DNA from: Candidatus Methanomethylophilaceae archaeon
GTDB lineage: Archaea > Thermoplasmatota > Thermoplasmata > Methanomassiliicoccales > Methanomethylophilaceae
Length of the DNA stretch: 11,880 nucleotides
Direction: 5' to 3'
NCBI GenBank assembly: GCA_017395275.1
Contig: JAFPVN010000111.1
Location: 1-11,880, forward strand
Positions 1-7,287 of the stretch are shown here, piece after piece. Position 1 is the first letter of the stretch, and the number at the start of each line of letters is the position of its first letter. Both the position numbers and the translations under genes were made by a program. Below the pieces are notes generated by a model. That model was given only the letters and a program-made list of their open reading frames with translations. It had not been told where the DNA came from and searched no databases.

Positions 1-1
1 C

Positions 2-1060
2 CACGTGTATCGGCGGACCGTCGTGGATGTGCAGTTTCGGGAGCGCGAACGTCGAAAGCTCGAAGATCACGTGGACCTCGTTCTCGTCCTCGCAGTGCTC
101 CGCCCTTATGACCTTGAACTCGTATCCCTCGAGCTTCTTCTCCAGGCCGTACTGCGTCTTCCAGACCTGGGCGTGGAGGTTCTCGGGGATTATGTCCGGC
201 CTCTTGAACGAGACCGATACCAGTCCGGTGCCCCTGCCGATCCACTGCCTGAGGAGCTCCTCCCTGGACGGGGCTACCCTCTTCTCGGGGAAGAAGAACC
301 TCCTGTCGGGGGATTTAAGGTAGGCGTTGCATGCGGCGACGAACTTGCACAGGGTGTCCTCGTGCACCGCGGATGCCACGTTGCGGTGGGGGTCCACGGG
401 GTCGTAGAACACCAGCGGACCCTTCATCTGGTCTCCCTTCTCCTCTATGAATATAGTAGTGCCAGGCTTCCATTTCGATGCCCTGCGTAAGGTCCAGAGG
501 AATCCTCCGTACTTTATCGTCATGATCTCGCACAGGTATCCCGAGAAGCCTCTGACGTCCGGTTCCGCGCCGTAGGCGCCTATGCCCTTCATGAAGCGCT
601 TCATGAGACGGATCTCGTCCCTGAGGGCCTCGTCGGTGTGCGATAATATGTATTTGGCATGGAACGGGGTCCTGTCCACCGCCGTTTTGATCGCAGTGGC
701 GGATCCGACCGCATAGCACGGCACCATGTCCACGTCCATGCCCTCGAACTTACCCGAGGTGTAGGGGTGCTCGGCGAACATCATCACGCCTCCGACCAGG
801 TCCCTGCCTGCCTGCAGCCCCTGTCTCTCCATCTCCGCCCTTGGGACGTCCTCGGAGAACATCAGGAACAGGTCGATGTCCGGATTGCGGAGATACGTCC
901 CCTTCCCGACGGAACCGACCGATCTCGCCTCGGCCTTCAGTCCGTGCTCCTCGATGTAGGCATCGGCCAGCTTCTTCAGCCTCTCGGCCTTCCCGAGTAT
1001 CTCCCTGCATTCTTCGGGAGTGGGTTTTATCTCGCTGAGGATGTCGTTCTCGAGGGTCAT
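2..1060 (-). CDS. cca: CCA-adding enzyme (tRNA nucleotidyltransferase), archaeal class I, 3'-truncated by window edge
   Basis: Adds or repairs the 3' CCA end of tRNAs from CTP and ATP in the cytoplasm. Reading leftward from ATG at 1060 gives 353 codons without a stop, so the frame runs off the window; archaeal enzymes are about 440-450 residues, so roughly the last 90 are missing. The nucleotidyltransferase signature is clear: VGSVGKGT at residues 48-55, the DID carboxylates D61 and D63, and DVDMVPCY at 109-116 supplying the third acidic residue. The downstream half (FLWTLRRASKWKPG, YDPVDPHRNVASAV) fits the archaeal central and tail domains. The start gives an N terminus typical of the family, and an AT-rich element at 1091-1106 shared with the divergent gene lies 30-45 bases upstream. 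Family assignment is secure; the missing C terminus cannot be judged. Confidence 0.95.
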   Translation of the reverse strand, partial: MTLENDILSEIKPTPEECREILGKAERLKKLADAYIEEHGLKAEARSVGSVGKGTYLRNPDIDLFLMFSEDVPRAEMERQGLQAGRDLVGGVMMFAEHPYTSGKFEGMDVDMVPCYAVGSATAIKTAVDRTPFHAKYILSHTDEALRDEIRLMKRFMKGIGAYGAEPDVRGFSGYLCEIMTIKYGGFLWTLRRASKWKPGTTIFIEEKGDQMKGPLVFYDPVDPHRNVASAVHEDTLCKFVAACNAYLKSPDRRFFFPEKRVAPSREELLRQWIGRGTGLVSVSFKRPDIIPENLHAQVWKTQYGLEKKLEGYEFKVIRAEHCEDENEVHVIFELSTFALPKLHIHDGPPIHV

Positions 1061-1087
1061 ACCTGTACCTTCAGATTGCCGTATAAC

Positions 1088-1108
1088 CTGTTTTATAGAA
1101 TAATATTG
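1088..1108. promoter_or_regulatory. Divergent TATA-like promoter element for cca and the zinc-ribbon protein
   Basis: An AT-rich block in the 59-base gap between two divergent genes. On the plus strand TTTTATAG (1091-1098) is centred about 26 bases before ATG 1120, the spacing expected for a leaderless archaeal transcript. On the minus strand the same block reads TTCTATAAAA and would place a start roughly 5-10 bases before the cca ATG at 1060. No other AT-rich stretch lies in this gap. Confidence 0.6.
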
Positions 1109-1119
1109 TTCCGTGGACT

Positions 1120-2073
1120 ATGAAGAGGTGCCCGGAATGCGGACTTTACAGCGAGGACGACGCGTCCTTCTGTACGAGGTGCGGCTGCATGCTCCCGGAT
1201 ACGCCGGAGTATCCCTCCTACGGCACCTACGAACCCGTCCCCGTCGCCAAGAGGACGGGGCCGTCCATCGGGATAGCGGTGGCGGCCATCGCCGTGACGG
1301 CGATACTGCTGGGCGTCGCCATAAGCTACATCGACATGGCGGACAACTCGGGGTACGGGGACAGGAACAGGACCTACAAGTGGGTGGTGCCGTCCATGAG
1401 CCCCGCCGTCACGTTCGAGGTGTCCGTTCTTATCCCGGGCGACGAGATGAAGGCCGCGGACGCCAGTTCGATAGACCGTACGGGTTCAACATCTTCCGTT
1501 TCCGACCATGCCAACGGCGTGTACGCGGTGAGCGAATACGTCGTGGTATCGGACACAATCAAGACCCTGGCGAACGCCCTGTGGAAGGAGTTCAAGGAGA
1601 AGGTCGTCGACAGTGCCAGCATGTCGTATTATGACGATGCCGAGCACTTCTCGGACTACATACTGTCGTTCGTTCAGCTCGCCGCGGACTACGCCTACGA
1701 CAGCGATAAGTTCGACCAGGACGAGTATTGGCAGTATCCCGTCGAGACCCTCTACCGCGGTTACGGGGACTGCGAGGACACCTCGATCCTGGCGTCGGCG
1801 ATATACAGCTACCTGTCCACCGTGGACGGTCCGGACGCTTACATAGAGGGGGCATCCGTTCTCCTCCTGCCCGGGCATGCGATGGTCGGCATAGACACGG
1901 TCGGGAGCATCGGCTCAGGCAGCTTCTCTGTGATGGTCGGTACCGCGACTCACTACACCGGCGAGACGACCATCGACAAGCTGAGCATCCAGTACATGAC
2001 CGGCTACCTGAATCCGGACTATTACGGCTCCAGCATACTCGGCTTCACGGGTACGTCGTCGTCATACGTTTAA
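1120..2073 (+). CDS. Membrane-anchored zinc-ribbon protein with transglutaminase/papain-like domain
   Basis: A 317-residue protein of three parts. Residues 4-21 form a short zinc ribbon (C4-P-E-C7, then C18-T-R-C21). Residues 49-70 are one hydrophobic membrane segment. The rest is probably extracytoplasmic and contains a transglutaminase-like core: YRGYGDCEDTS with candidate nucleophile C218, followed by PGHAMVGID with candidate H253, and HYTGETT (278-284) that may carry the third catalytic or structural acidic residue. Such folds act as proteases, transamidases or peptide-modifying enzymes; the substrate cannot be told from sequence. With the ribbon N-terminal to the membrane segment, a cytoplasmic ribbon and outside enzyme domain is the simplest topology. 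ATG 1120 lies about 26 bases after a TATA-like box, suggesting a leaderless mRNA. The TAA stop overlaps the stop of the convergent gene by four bases. Confidence 0.8.
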   Translation: MKRCPECGLYSEDDASFCTRCGCMLPDTPEYPSYGTYEPVPVAKRTGPSIGIAVAAIAVTAILLGVAISYIDMADNSGYGDRNRTYKWVVPSMSPAVTFEVSVLIPGDEMKAADASSIDRTGSTSSVSDHANGVYAVSEYVVVSDTIKTLANALWKEFKEKVVDSASMSYYDDAEHFSDYILSFVQLAADYAYDSDKFDQDEYWQYPVETLYRGYGDCEDTSILASAIYSYLSTVDGPDAYIEGASVLLLPGHAMVGIDTVGSIGSGSFSVMVGTATHYTGETTIDKLSIQYMTGYLNPDYYGSSILGFTGTSSSYV

Positions 2074-2687
2074 GAGGACTTCACGGTCACCGCGATCTTC
2101 AGGTATCCCTTCAGCGTGGAATCGGGGTTGCCCTTGAGCTCGAACGTCTCGGTGTGATCCTTCATGTCCACGGATAACGATATCCCCGATTCCCCGGGTT
2201 TCTCGTCGTAGATGTCGATTATGGATCCCTCCGACGCATCATTGCTCGATCCCTTGAGCAGGAGGAACACGGACATCTTCATCGAGGATTCGGAGGTGGT
2301 GACCTTGAACCCTATGTTGTATCCGGAGATCTCCTCGGGGGATCCGATGGGCCACGGTTTCACATCCCTGGACACGTTGTCGCTGTAGTTGGTCTTCGAC
2401 CCCATGGTCGCGGACATATACAGGACGGCCTTGGTGCTGGCCGTATTCAGGTCGAAATGACCCGTTGTCGGATTGAAGTACTTCCCGTCCTTCTGGACGT
2501 TGTACACGTGACCGGATTCAGAGGACACTTCCATGGCCTCGACGGAGACCGTGATGGTGTAGCTGCCCTTCCCCTCGTACGAGAACACCGCGATGAGGGC
2601 GGCGGCCGCAGCGCCTGCGATGACGACCAGAATCACTACGCCGACGGCATTGACCTTGGCCGCAGTGTCCGAGGACAGCCCCCTCAT
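2070..2687 (-). CDS. Membrane-anchored protein of unknown function, coupled to MBL hydrolase
   Basis: I do not recognise this 205-residue protein. Starting at MRGLSSD, residues about 12-35 form a long Val/Ala/Ile-rich hydrophobic segment (signal anchor or uncleaved signal), and the remaining 170 residues are polar and rich in Ser, Thr and Lys with alternating beta-type patterns, so an extracytoplasmic beta-rich domain is likely. A longer start at 2723 is possible in frame. I chose 2687 because its ATG overlaps the TGA of the upstream gene (ATGA) and GGAGAG lies about 8 bases before it, a textbook translational-coupling arrangement. It should therefore be made together with the MBL-fold enzyme. 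The hydrophobic N terminus slightly resembles archaeal type IV pilins, but no convincing processing motif is seen. Confidence 0.75.
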   Translation of the reverse strand: MRGLSSDTAAKVNAVGVVILVVIAGAAAAALIAVFSYEGKGSYTITVSVEAMEVSSESGHVYNVQKDGKYFNPTTGHFDLNTASTKAVLYMSATMGSKTNYSDNVSRDVKPWPIGSPEEISGYNIGFKVTTSESSMKMSVFLLLKGSSNDASEGSIIDIYDEKPGESGISLSVDMKDHTETFELKGNPDSTLKGYLKIAVTVKSS

Positions 2688-3532
2688 TGGTAGCTCTCCT
2701 TCAGTTCCCAGGCGTCGTTCCATTCGGGCTTGCGGGGTTCGATGTCGGAGATCGCGATATCCTTCCCGATGTCAATCTGCATCATGTCCCTTCCCGCGAC
2801 CACCCTGCAACCCGTGGCCTCCTCGGCCAGCTTGGCCTGGGCTTCCGCGCCCTGTTTCAGGACCACGATCCCGAGGTGGATGAACACCGCGAGTTCGGGC
2901 TTCACGCGCTCTATGAACTTGATTGCGTCCGCCGTGCACAGGTGGAACTTGATCCTCCAGTCGAAGGGGGTGGTGACCGGCAGGAGAAGCACCCTGCTGC
3001 CCTTGTACTGGTCGGCGATCCCGTCCGAGTATGCGGTGTCGCTCACGTAGGAGAAAATCCCGTTGCCGGTGTCGAACCTGAATCCCACGTTGCAGGGGTC
3101 GCTGTGGTCCGCCCTCGTTATCTCCGTGGGGATCCCGGCGATCTCCAATTTGTCGCCGGCCTTGATTATGTGCGTGCTCTCGGGGATCCCGAGGTGATAC
3201 GGGGACAGGCAGGGTCCGAGCCTCCCCTCCCCCTCCATGACGCTCTTCGTGCCGTAGACAGCGCCCCTCTTCACCCATCCCCCGTAGGTCATCCCCTCGA
3301 TGACGCACGGCGCATCGGAGTAGTGGTCGGGGTGGCAGTGGGAAACCACGACGGCATCGGTCTTCCTCAGATCGTATGACATCTGGCACATATTGGTCAG
3401 GGCCCCCGGACCGGGGTCCACGTGGACCGTGCCCGTATCGCTCATGAGGAGGTAACCTCCGGTGCTCCTCGCCTGGAACATGGTGGTGTGCCTTCCGCCA
3501 CCGGTCCCGAGGAGTATGACCCTGAATGCCAT
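2684..3532 (-). CDS. MBL-fold metallohydrolase
   Basis: A 282-residue soluble metallo-beta-lactamase-fold hydrolase. The first beta strand and loop (VILLGTGGGRH, residues 5-15) and the metal-binding set are all present: H65-C-H67-P-D69-H70, H143 in ADHSD, D165 in VSDTAYSD and H219 in FIHLGI, so a dinuclear zinc or iron site is expected. The substrate is unknown; RNase Z-like and general phosphodiesterase or lactonase members share this layout. Longer in-frame starts exist at 3547 and 3574. The 3574 start would sit inside the TATA-like element, and family members usually begin just before the first beta strand, so 3532 is preferred. This is the first gene of a two-gene operon, translationally coupled to the anchored protein that follows. 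Confidence 0.88.
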   Translation of the reverse strand: MAFRVILLGTGGGRHTTMFQARSTGGYLLMSDTGTVHVDPGPGALTNMCQMSYDLRKTDAVVVSHCHPDHYSDAPCVIEGMTYGGWVKRGAVYGTKSVMEGEGRLGPCLSPYHLGIPESTHIIKAGDKLEIAGIPTEITRADHSDPCNVGFRFDTGNGIFSYVSDTAYSDGIADQYKGSRVLLLPVTTPFDWRIKFHLCTADAIKFIERVKPELAVFIHLGIVVLKQGAEAQAKLAEEATGCRVVAGRDMMQIDIGKDIAISDIEPRKPEWNDAWELKESYQ

Positions 3533-3572
3533 GAACCTTGAACGCATACGGATATTATGAGTTTGTCGGAAC

Positions 3573-3584
3573 ATATCTTATAGG
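3573..3584. promoter_or_regulatory. Divergent TATA-like promoter for the MBL operon and dadD
   Basis: ATCTTATAG at 3575-3583 reads CTATAAGAT on the other strand. Its centre at 3579 is 26 bases before ATG 3605, giving a leaderless dadD transcript. On the minus strand it predicts initiation near 3553, about 20 bases before the chosen MBL start at 3532. One AT-rich block thus serves both directions in a 72-base gap. Confidence 0.6.
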
Positions 3585-3604
3585 CGTACATAGTCCCCCG
3601 CTTC

Positions 3605-4894
3605 ATGATAACAGCGATTCGTGACGGCTGGATCGTCACCCAGAATGCCAACAGGGACATAGTCCGCGGGGACCTCGTCATCGACGGCGAGAGGATCCTC
3701 CAGGTCGGAGGGAAGTACAACGGTACCGCCGACAGGGAGATCGACGCCAAGGGCGACATAGTCATGCCCGGAATGATCAACACTCACACCCACGTCGCCA
3801 TGTCGGTGATGAAGGGCGTGGTCGACGACGTCACCTTCCCCGACTTCTTGGACAAGGTGTTCAAGATCGACTCCGACAGGACGGACAGGGACCTCGACAT
3901 CGGGACCAAGCTCGGATGCATGGAGATGATGCGCGGCGGTACCACCACGTTCATGGACCTGTACTACTCCGAGGACGTCATCGCCAAGGCCACGCAGGCC
4001 GCGGGCATCAGGGGCGTGCTGTGCTGGTGCACCCTCGATGAGGACAAGACCACGCAGAACGGCAACCCCGTCGACAACGCCAAGCGCTTCTACGGGCAGT
4101 TCAAGGGACAGAGGAAGATTATTCCATCTATCGGTCTGCAGGGGGTCTACGTGTGCAACGAGGAGACCTGCGTCCGCGCCGTGGAGTTCGCGAAGGAGAA
4201 GGACCTCCCGCTGAACTTCCATCTCTCCGAGACCAGGGGGGAGGTCAACAACCTGAAGAAGGAGAAGGGACTGAGGCCCGCCGAGTGGCTGAACAGCATC
4301 GGCGCCCTCGACGGCCACATGGTCGCCGCCCACTCCGCATGGCTGACGATGAACGAGGTCAGGCTGATGGGCCAGGCGGGGATGTCCGTGGCGCTGTGTC
4401 CCGTGTCCAACATGAAGCTCGCCACCGGAGGCGTGGCGCCCGTACCGGAGTTCTTCGCCAACGGCGTGAACGTATCCCTGGGAACCGACGGGAACACCAC
4501 CAACAACTCGCTGGACATGTTCGCGGAGATGAAAACCTGCGGTCTCCTCCAGAAATCCAGCAGATGGGATCCCACCGTCACGCCCGCACAGCAGCTGCTG
4601 GACATCGCCACGATAAACGGCGCCAAGGCCGTGGGTATGGCCGATTCCATCGGATCGCTGGAGACCGGGAAGTACGCCGACGTGGCCATCCTCGACGGGA
4701 AGGCGCCCAACCTTAGGCCCCTGGTCCCCGAGAACATCGTCGCCAACATAGCCTACTCGGCATCGTCATTCAACGTGAAGACCGTGTTCTGCCAGGGCGA
4801 CATGGTGGTCGACGGTGCGAAGATCCTCACCCTCGACACCGACGCGGTGCTCGACGCATCAGAGGACATCTGGAGATCCCTCTGCCTCAGGTGA
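3605..4894 (+). CDS. dadD: 5'-deoxyadenosine / S-adenosylhomocysteine / MTA deaminase (amidohydrolase)
   Basis: A 429-residue metal-dependent deaminase of the amidohydrolase superfamily, close to the MtaD/DadD group. In methanogens this group deaminates 5'-deoxyadenosine (a radical-SAM by-product), S-adenosylhomocysteine and methylthioadenosine to inosine derivatives for salvage. Seen in the sequence: small N-terminal beta domain, then MPGMINTHTHVAM with H61 and H63, HLSET with H206 and E209, HSAWL with H243, and SLGTDGNTTNNSLDMF with D295; the C-terminal GSLETGKYADVAILD (349-363) is also characteristic. All expected metal and catalytic residues are present and the length is normal. The deaminase reaction is secure; the choice among the three substrates is not decided by sequence alone. 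It is transcribed alone: leaderless start, hairpin terminator after the stop. Confidence 0.87.
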   Translation: MITAIRDGWIVTQNANRDIVRGDLVIDGERILQVGGKYNGTADREIDAKGDIVMPGMINTHTHVAMSVMKGVVDDVTFPDFLDKVFKIDSDRTDRDLDIGTKLGCMEMMRGGTTTFMDLYYSEDVIAKATQAAGIRGVLCWCTLDEDKTTQNGNPVDNAKRFYGQFKGQRKIIPSIGLQGVYVCNEETCVRAVEFAKEKDLPLNFHLSETRGEVNNLKKEKGLRPAEWLNSIGALDGHMVAAHSAWLTMNEVRLMGQAGMSVALCPVSNMKLATGGVAPVPEFFANGVNVSLGTDGNTTNNSLDMFAEMKTCGLLQKSSRWDPTVTPAQQLLDIATINGAKAVGMADSIGSLETGKYADVAILDGKAPNLRPLVPENIVANIAYSASSFNVKTVFCQGDMVVDGAKILTLDTDAVLDASEDIWRSLCLR

Positions 4895-4910
4895 CCTAAA
4901 CCAGACATCT

Positions 4911-4952
4911 GCTGTCCGTCCCCGAACAGGGACGGCAGCGGATCCACCTTTT
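4911..4952 (+). terminator. Hairpin terminator after dadD
   Basis: Bases 4911-4922 pair with 4929-4939 (11 base pairs with a single bulged T at 4915) around a six-base loop CGAACA; CCTTTT follows at 4947-4952. It starts 16 bases after the dadD stop and precedes the symporter promoter. Confidence 0.65.
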
Positions 4953-4978
4953 AACACATTTCCTACCTGGCACGAGTC

Positions 4979-4996
4979 AGATAATATTTTATTAAC
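4979..4996 (+). promoter_or_regulatory. TATA-like promoter of the symporter gene
   Basis: AGATAATATTTTATTAAC is the strongest AT-rich block in the 178-base gap before the symporter. A start about 25-27 bases downstream of its centre falls near 5013-5015, giving a leader of roughly 58 bases. This differs from the leaderless arrangement inferred for several neighbours. Confidence 0.55.
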
Positions 4997-5003
4997 GCGA
5001 GTC

Positions 5004-5017
5004 ATTGGCACGCCAAT
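5004..5017. promoter_or_regulatory. Inverted repeat at the predicted symporter transcription start (candidate operator)
   Basis: ATTGGC-AC-GCCAAT, two perfect 6-base arms separated by 2 bases, lies just downstream of the TATA-like box and covers the predicted transcription start. A regulator bound here would block initiation. The adjoining leader also has a direct repeat of GCACGCC (5008 and 5023) and a second inverted repeat, CGCCTC (5026-5031) with GAGGCG (5043-5048). The regulator is unknown; an amino-acid-responsive Lrp-type protein is only a guess. Confidence 0.45.
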
Positions 5018-5072
5018 AGTTAGCACGCCTCCTGTTGTTCGAGAGGCGCCTACTAGTCAAGGTAGTGAACCA

Positions 5073-6611
5073 ATGGCTATTTCAGACATTGCAGACAAGA
5101 TCAATGAGGCCTTGGATCCAGTCGATGCATGGATTAACGACTATCCGGACGTGTACGCCTGGTATGTCGCGTTCGTATTCATCATCGCAGCGGGACTCTT
5201 CTTCCTGTACAGATTCAGGGCCATGCAGATCACGACTCTCCCCGAGCAGGCCAAACTGCTCAGGCCGTCCAACCTGGACGGGAAGCCGGATCACGAGAAG
5301 AAAGGAATGATTTCCTCATTCCAGGCATTCTGTGTCGGAATGGGTGCGCGTGTCGGTGTGGGAAACATCACCGGAGTAACCTCGGCCATCATCATGGGTG
5401 GTGCGGGAGCGGTCTTCTGGATGTGGATCTTCGCACTCCTCGGCGCATGCACGTCCTTCGTCGAGTGCACGCTCGGACAGCTCTTCAAGGAGAAGAAGTC
5501 CGACGGCAACTTCCACGGCGGTCCCGCTTATTACATCAAGAACGGACTCAAGAACCACAAGTTCGCGATCTTCATCGCATTCTGGATCATCGTCACATAC
5601 GGTGTAGGATTCATCGCCAACCAGGCGGCCAACTCCGCAAGCGCGTTCACCAGGATCGACACCCTCGCCGACATCGACGGTATCACCATATTCCTCGGCA
5701 TCATCTTCGCGGGACTCACGGCCGCCCTCATCTTCGGAGGGATCAAGCGTGTCGCCAAGGTCTCCGAGATCATGGTCCCGGTCATGGTCGTCATCTGGCT
5801 GGTGCTCGGTATCATCGCGATCATCATCGGATATAAGAATATCGGATGGGCAGCCTCCGAGATCTTCTCCAATGCGTTCAACTTCAAGCAGGTGTTCGCC
5901 GGATTCGCGGGAAGCTGTATCATGTGGGGTCTGAAGAGGGGAGTCTTCTCCAACGAGGCCGGTATCGGTTCCGTGCCCAACGTGGCATCGCAGTCCCACG
6001 TCAACCACCCGATCCGTCAGGGTCTCGTACAGTCCATCGGTGTCCTCATCGATACCATCGTCGTCTGTTCGATCACCGCATTCATGGTCCTCACCTGCCT
6101 GCCCGGCGGAAAGGACGGATGGAACGGTATCTGGGACTTCGAGGGACGCGGAAGCGGAATGGCGATCGGAGTCGTCCAGGACTCCATGGCGGATGCGTTC
6201 GGCGGCGACTGGATCCTCTGGGTCCTCGCGATCTTCATGTTCGTCTTCGCATTCAGCTCGCTGATTGCGTACTACTCCATGTCCGAGGCGAACCTGAGGT
6301 TCATCAAGGACGACGACAAGTTCGTCACCGGACTCCGTATCTTCATCGTGGTCATCGTGTTCTTCGCATGCATCATCCCTGTCGGAATGGTTTGGGATAT
6401 CTGCGACGTGTTCATGGCGATCATGGGTATCTTCAACATCATCGCGCTGTTCATGCTCTACAAGTATGTCGCTGCACTCTACAAAGACTACAGGAAGCAG
6501 AAGGCGGCAGGCGTTGAGGACCCGGTGTTCGACGTGAACAAATGGGATTCCGAGGGTCTCGACACCAGCGGAATCACGGTCTGGACCGGACACACCCGCG
6601 GCGACGAGTGA
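5073..6611 (+). CDS. Sodium:alanine/glycine symporter (AGCS family)
   Basis: A 512-residue integral membrane transporter importing alanine or glycine with Na+ (or H+). Family hallmarks are GARVGVGNITGV (91-102), GGAGAVFWMW (109-118), HGGPAYYIKNGL (148-159) and KRGVFSNEAGIGSVPNVA (288-305), with about 10-11 hydrophobic segments from residue 30 to 465 and a polar tail. The frame is open back to 4815, but that extension crosses the dadD 3' end and the terminator and encodes no family sequence. ATG 5073 gives a normal N terminus (MAISDIADKI), lies downstream of the promoter, and has AAGGT about 10 bases before it. Codon use looks more uniform than in neighbours (for example many GGA, ATC and TTC codons), consistent with high expression. 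Alanine versus glycine preference cannot be read directly. Confidence 0.92.
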   Translation: MAISDIADKINEALDPVDAWINDYPDVYAWYVAFVFIIAAGLFFLYRFRAMQITTLPEQAKLLRPSNLDGKPDHEKKGMISSFQAFCVGMGARVGVGNITGVTSAIIMGGAGAVFWMWIFALLGACTSFVECTLGQLFKEKKSDGNFHGGPAYYIKNGLKNHKFAIFIAFWIIVTYGVGFIANQAANSASAFTRIDTLADIDGITIFLGIIFAGLTAALIFGGIKRVAKVSEIMVPVMVVIWLVLGIIAIIIGYKNIGWAASEIFSNAFNFKQVFAGFAGSCIMWGLKRGVFSNEAGIGSVPNVASQSHVNHPIRQGLVQSIGVLIDTIVVCSITAFMVLTCLPGGKDGWNGIWDFEGRGSGMAIGVVQDSMADAFGGDWILWVLAIFMFVFAFSSLIAYYSMSEANLRFIKDDDKFVTGLRIFIVVIVFFACIIPVGMVWDICDVFMAIMGIFNIIALFMLYKYVAALYKDYRKQKAAGVEDPVFDVNKWDSEGLDTSGITVWTGHTRGDE

Positions 6612-6618
6612 GTAAAAC

Positions 6619-6655
6619 AGAGGGGAATCCCCCCTCTACCTTATCTTTTGTTTTT
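6619..6655. terminator. Bidirectional hairpin terminator between symporter and Fe-S protein genes
   Basis: AGAGGGG (6619-6625) pairs perfectly with CCCCTCT (6631-6637) around a five-base loop. On the plus strand a T-rich run follows (TTATCTTTTGTTTTT, 6641-6655). On the minus strand the same stem is followed by TGTTTTAC. It lies between two convergent stops (6611 and 6659), so it can serve both. Confidence 0.75.
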
Positions 6656-6658
6656 CGT

Positions 6659-7234
6659 TCAGATGGCGGGGCGTATCGCTCCGCTGCGGGTCAGGACCAC
6701 GACATCCGTCGGGATATCCTTCCCGCTTGCTTCCACGGCCTCGTCGACCTTAAGTGCCAGAGGTCCGCAGCAGGGCACCTCCATCCTCACGACCGTGATG
6801 GATTTCACATCGTTCTTCGCAACGATCGCCTTCAGCTTGTCCAGGTCCACGTTCCCGAGCTTGGGGCATCCGATGATCTTCGCACCGTCCTTCCCGAACT
6901 CGTTCATGATGCTCGCCCTCGTGAATGCGGAGCAGTCGGCCGCTATGAGCAGGTGCTTCCCGTCGAAGAACGGGTTCCTCTCCGCCACCAGCTCCAGCTT
7001 GATGGGCCACTGCGTGTCCATGGTGATCATCGGACCGAGGTTCTCCCCTGCGGAGTCGACGAACGAGATCGCATTCTGAGGGCATGCCGGCAGACAGTCG
7101 CCTATGCCGTCGCAGAGCAGTCCGTTGACAAGCTTCGCCTTTCCGTCCACGAGGCCCAATGCGCCCTCGTGGCATGCCTTCACGCACAGTCCGCAGCCGT
7201 TGCAGCGGGATCCATCGATCACGATCGTCTTCAT
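6659..7234 (-). CDS. 4Fe-4S ferredoxin-domain protein with conserved Cys-rich C-terminal half
   Basis: A 191-residue cytoplasmic iron-sulfur protein typical of strict anaerobes. The N terminus has a standard cluster site C11-x2-C14-x2-C17-x3-C21. The second site reads C41-DGIGD-C47-x3-C51-P: the position normally filled by Cys is Ile44, leaving three cysteines. I recall CDG(L/I)G variants as usual in this family, so this is probably not damage. The C-terminal 110 residues carry further conserved-looking cysteines in AADCSAF (C101), IIGCPKL (C123) and MEVPCCGPL (C155, C156), a domain that often accompanies redox enzymes in methanogens and clostridia. The electron partner and reaction are unknown. 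ATG 7234 lies 27 bases after a TATA-like box (leaderless); the gene is monocistronic. Confidence 0.85.
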   Translation of the reverse strand: MKTIVIDGSRCNGCGLCVKACHEGALGLVDGKAKLVNGLLCDGIGDCLPACPQNAISFVDSAGENLGPMITMDTQWPIKLELVAERNPFFDGKHLLIAADCSAFTRASIMNEFGKDGAKIIGCPKLGNVDLDKLKAIVAKNDVKSITVVRMEVPCCGPLALKVDEAVEASGKDIPTDVVVLTRSGAIRPAI

Positions 7235-7257
7235 GTACGCATCGAAAGGGAACAGGG

Positions 7258-7278
7258 ATAAAAGTATGGCGGTCCGCC
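7258..7278 (-). promoter_or_regulatory. Promoter of the Fe-S protein gene with adjacent inverted repeat
   Basis: On the minus strand ACTTTTATC (7265-7258) is centred 27 bases before ATG 7234. Immediately upstream, where the BRE and an activator site would lie, is a palindrome GGCGG-T-CCGCC (7268-7278) with perfect 5-base arms. The promoter call rests on the spacing; the operator role of the palindrome is inference. Confidence 0.5.
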
Positions 7279-7287
7279 GGATAGTAA

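Noticed and set aside
5..490. Plus-strand open frames at the left edge
   Set aside because: They overlap the cca coding strand, which has clear family motifs; the plus-strand translations show none.
2070..2687. Type IV pilin or archaellin interpretation of the anchored protein
   Set aside because: The hydrophobic N terminus is similar in feel, but there is no clear prepilin peptidase site and no pilus genes nearby.
4815..5072. N-terminal extension of the symporter frame
   Set aside because: It runs through the dadD 3' end, the terminator hairpin and the promoter; the extra residues are low-complexity Pro/Ser/Thr without transporter character.
5316..6593. A 425-codon open frame on the minus strand
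   Set aside because: Antisense shadow of the symporter; the extreme Asp/Glu/His content reflects reversed ATC, TTC and GTC codons.
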